This document shows positions 62,323 to 64,000 of a stretch of DNA of 64,000 nt, piece by piece. The notes under the pieces were generated by a model, which worked only from the letters and a program-made list of their open reading frames with translations, made no database searches and had not been told where the DNA came from. Source of the stretch: an uncultured Collinsella sp. (lineage in GTDB: Bacteria; Actinomycetota; Coriobacteriia; Coriobacteriales; Coriobacteriaceae); assembly GCA_900544865.1 (NCBI GenBank), contig UQXA01000002.1, forward strand, positions 62,001-126,000, read 5' to 3'. Each line of letters begins with the position of its first letter. Position 1 is the stretch's first letter. The translations under genes and the position numbers were made by a program.

Positions 62323-62346
62323 AGCCGCCTTCGGGCGGCTTTTTTG
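62323..62346 (+). terminator. terminator after tRNA-Thr
   Basis: AGCCGCC-TTCG-GGCGGCT followed by TTTTTTG; a textbook intrinsic terminator with a TTCG tetraloop. Confidence 0.93.
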
Positions 62347-62417
62347 TTTTCGATTTTGAGTGCGCGCGCCCACCCACGCATCGCAACAGCGTCAGCTCCC
62401 CTATTCAAAAACAGAAA

Positions 62418-62491
62418 CCCCGTTAATCGTGATTCCCCTAGGGAAAACACGATTAACGGGGTCGTAGCGTGATTCCCCTAGGGAAAACACG
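62418..62491. repeat. nested palindromes with a duplicated 24-base core
   Basis: CCCCGTTAATCGTG (62418-62431) pairs with 62448-62461. The core CGTGATTCCCCTAGGGAAAA and its CACG end occur at 62428-62451 and again at 62468-62491. It lies 33 bases past the yhcH stop on the minus strand, so it may serve as that gene's 3' end. Confidence 0.55.
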
Positions 62492-62523
62492 CCATCAGAC
62501 GAACGGCTCAGTCGGGCAGTTCG

Positions 62524-62997
62524 CTACTCCTCCCAGTAGGCGTCGGCAAGCAGCTTAAAGCAGATCTTCTTGACCGGCTGTGCGCCATCGCCCGGGAACT
62601 CGAGCGTGGGCATGTGCGGCTCGCCGGCAACAAACAGCGCGAACTTGTCGTCGGCAAGATCGCCGGCGATCGAGGCGTCGGAATCGACCAGATCGTAGTC
62701 GTCCTTCTCGTCAAACTCCTGGACCAGCGTCAGGCTACCCGTAGCGACCTTAAAGGCCTCGCGACCCTCGACGTCGATCTGCAGGTCGTGATAGCGCTGA
62801 TGCGTCTCATAGTGAGCCTCGGCCTCGGGACGCGTCGTGGGAGCCATGACGTTTGCAAAGACCTTGTCGCCCAGAATCGGATGGCTGCCGACCTCGAGCT
62901 GCGCCGGGTCGTTCTCCTCGAGCCAGTCGATCAGCACGTCGAGGCCCTTGAGCATTCCGCGGTACTCCTCGATATCGCCCAATGCACCGTAAATCAT
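62524..62997 (-). CDS. YhcH/YjgK/YiaL family cupin protein
   Basis: A 157-residue protein of the DUF386/YhcH family: MIYGALGDIEEY at the start, AHYETHQRYHDLQIDVEG with the conserved Glu and His metal ligands, and AGEPHMPTLE with a third His. Members are small beta-sandwich proteins found in sugar-acid and sialic-acid operons, thought to be sugar isomerases or anomerases. It is transcribed away from lacC2 with the deacetylase remnant between, fitting an amino-sugar or hexose context. GAGAGGGG precedes the ATG. Confidence 0.87.
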   Translation of the reverse strand: MIYGALGDIEEYRGMLKGLDVLIDWLEENDPAQLEVGSHPILGDKVFANVMAPTTRPEAEAHYETHQRYHDLQIDVEGREAFKVATGSLTLVQEFDEKDDYDLVDSDASIAGDLADDKFALFVAGEPHMPTLEFPGDGAQPVKKICFKLLADAYWEE

Positions 62998-63029
62998 CTA
63001 AATCCCCTCTCGGATCGTTTCTTTGGCGG

Positions 63030-63201
63030 CTACTCGGCAAACGCGTTACCAAAGCTGTTGCCACCCGCATACGTCTCGACCAGGGTAAGGTCGGGAATGA
63101 ACGCGACAGTATCGGCGTCGCGCCCCGGCGTAATGCTACCGCACTTGTCGTTGGCTCTAACCACAAGCAAACAACCGATGCCAGAGCCGACGCCCAAGTT
63201 C
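63030..63201 (-). pseudogene. C-terminal remnant of an amidohydrolase (NagA-like)
   Basis: Right after the lacC2 stop, one frame reads KNLGVGSGIG, then CGSITPGRDADTVAFIPD and LVETYAGGNSFGNAFAE before a TAG. This matches the closing strands of amidohydrolases such as N-acetylglucosamine-6-phosphate deacetylase (G-I-x-x-G-x-DAD...). There is no start codon or ribosome site, and the catalytic barrel is gone. It is probably the relic of a nagA/agaA-type gene lost by deletion, with its end fused next to lacC2. Confidence 0.55.
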
Positions 63202-64000
63202 TTACAGCTCGGCCACGTCGACGCCGTTGTAAACCTCGTCCCAACGGTCCATGACCAGATGACCGGTCATGGGATCCATGGCATTAAGCTTGCCACAGGT
63301 GTTGGCGGTCCGCAGCACCGTCTCGTCGTCCGCGCCGGCAGCGATGGCATGCGCGAAACCGGCGATAGTGGAGTCGCCGGAACCCGTAGCGTTAACGGCA
63401 GGAATATCGGGGGTCTTGGCACGGAACGCACGTCCGTTGTGGAAGCCCACGGAGCCGGCAGCGCCCATGGACACGACGACCCAGGGGATATCGGAGAAGC
63501 GGGCGTCAGAGGCGAGCGCAGCACGGAGCTCGTCCACATCGTCGGTGGTAAAGCTCGTGCCCAACAAGCCGTTGATCTCGGTTAGGTTAGGCTTGACCAG
63601 CTCGGGCTTGACCTCGGACTTGAGGGCAGCCTCAAGCGAAGCGCCCGAGGTATCGAGCAGCACCTTGGCGCCGGCGTTCTCGGCAATGCCCGTAATCTTG
63701 GCATAGTAGTCTGCCTCGACACCGCGGGGCAGCGAACCCGAAATAGTGACGACGTCGGCCTTGCTCGCAAGCTCGGTAAACTTGGCGGTAAAGGCATCCA
63801 GCTCCTCGGGGGCAATCGTCGGGCCGCTCTCGAGCAGCTCGGTCTGGTTGCCAGCGTGGAGGATGTTGAGGCAAATGCGAGTCTCGCCCTTGATGGGCAC
63901 AAAGTCGTTGTTAATACCGTTGGCATCCATGAGCTCTGCCATATAGGCGCCCATATGGCCACCGAGCAGACCGGTTGCCACAACGTCGTCGCCCAGCTGG
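63202..64000 (-). CDS. tagatose-6-phosphate kinase / 1-phosphofructokinase paralogue, partial (5' end outside window)
   Basis: The C-terminal 265 residues of a PfkB kinase; the coding frame runs off the window at base 64000 (QLGDDVVATGLLGGHMGAYM). It has SGSLPRGVEADYYAK and the catalytic AVNATGSGDSTIAGF. It is very similar to lacC at 39698-40633, differing at scattered positions and ending VYNGVDVAEL instead of IYNNVEVTEL. A duplicated lacC next to a deacetylase relic and YhcH suggests use in another pathway such as N-acetylgalactosamine or tagatose breakdown. The copy at 39698 is followed by a structured RNA element; this one is not. Confidence 0.88.
   Translation of the reverse strand, partial: QLGDDVVATGLLGGHMGAYMAELMDANGINNDFVPIKGETRICLNILHAGNQTELLESGPTIAPEELDAFTAKFTELASKADVVTISGSLPRGVEADYYAKITGIAENAGAKVLLDTSGASLEAALKSEVKPELVKPNLTEINGLLGTSFTTDDVDELRAALASDARFSDIPWVVVSMGAAGSVGFHNGRAFRAKTPDIPAVNATGSGDSTIAGFAHAIAAGADDETVLRTANTCGKLNAMDPMTGHLVMDRWDEVYNGVDVAEL

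Overview
The window looks like the chromosome of a human-gut coriobacterium, most likely Collinsella. The evidence is high GC with GC-rich codon usage, an anaerobic fermentative set (pyruvate formate-lyase, a flavodiiron protein), many sugar PTS permeases with LacI/DeoR regulators, and abundant intergenic hairpin repeats. The genus is an inference; no marker gene such as 16S rRNA is present.

Layout. 1-2365: mtnN end, pflA, degV (all minus). 2642-8258: sucrose/fructoside locus scrB-scrA-second GH32 with LacI regulator scrR and four matching operators. 8437-11058: long hairpins and a pyruvate formate-lyase whose glycyl-radical domain is a separate gene. 11527-13404: KdgT-type permease and an SDR dehydrogenase. 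13655-18363: MarR regulator with a heterodimeric ABC exporter. 18364-20824: repeats and DAHP synthase. 20825-24953: a regulator/ABC/secreted-peptide cassette lying between two copies of a 230 bp repeat. 25417-29561: BceAB-like transporter and a Nudix-Vsr fusion. 30273-33504: tagatose-bisphosphate-type aldolase, DeoR regulator, flavodiiron protein. 33634-37828: galR, galK, galT. 38139-39440: AAA ATPase (DUF4143) with its own repeats. 39698-49732: tagatose-6-phosphate lactose pathway (lacC, lacX, lacB, lacA, lacF, LacI, lacE, lacG). 50083-59572: two further lactose/cellobiose-type PTS permeases, a second phospho-beta-glycosidase, regulators and an unidentified TIM-barrel-like protein. 60007-64000: DeoR regulator, galM, tRNA-Thr, YhcH protein, a deacetylase remnant and a second lacC.

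How it fits together. Lactose would enter through a LacE-type permease, receiving phosphate from LacF. LacG would split lactose-6-P. Galactose-6-P would pass through LacAB, LacC and the class II aldolase, while free galactose uses GalM, GalK and GalT. Triose products feed pyruvate and the split formate-lyase. A 13 bp motif close to ACCGTTCACCGA recurs upstream of many of these transporters and of pflB, suggesting a shared global regulator.

The strongest unexplained signals are non-coding. (1) A 3'-end element occurs three times with compensatory stem changes. (2) Four arrays of a 15 bp repeat alternate in orientation with 25-26 bp spacers. (3) Three long hairpins share a conserved internal loop and a GAA apical loop. 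In the coding part, the split formate-lyase, the Nudix-Vsr fusion and the repeat-flanked regulator/ABC/peptide cassette stand out. All functional calls rest on recognised motifs; no database search was run.
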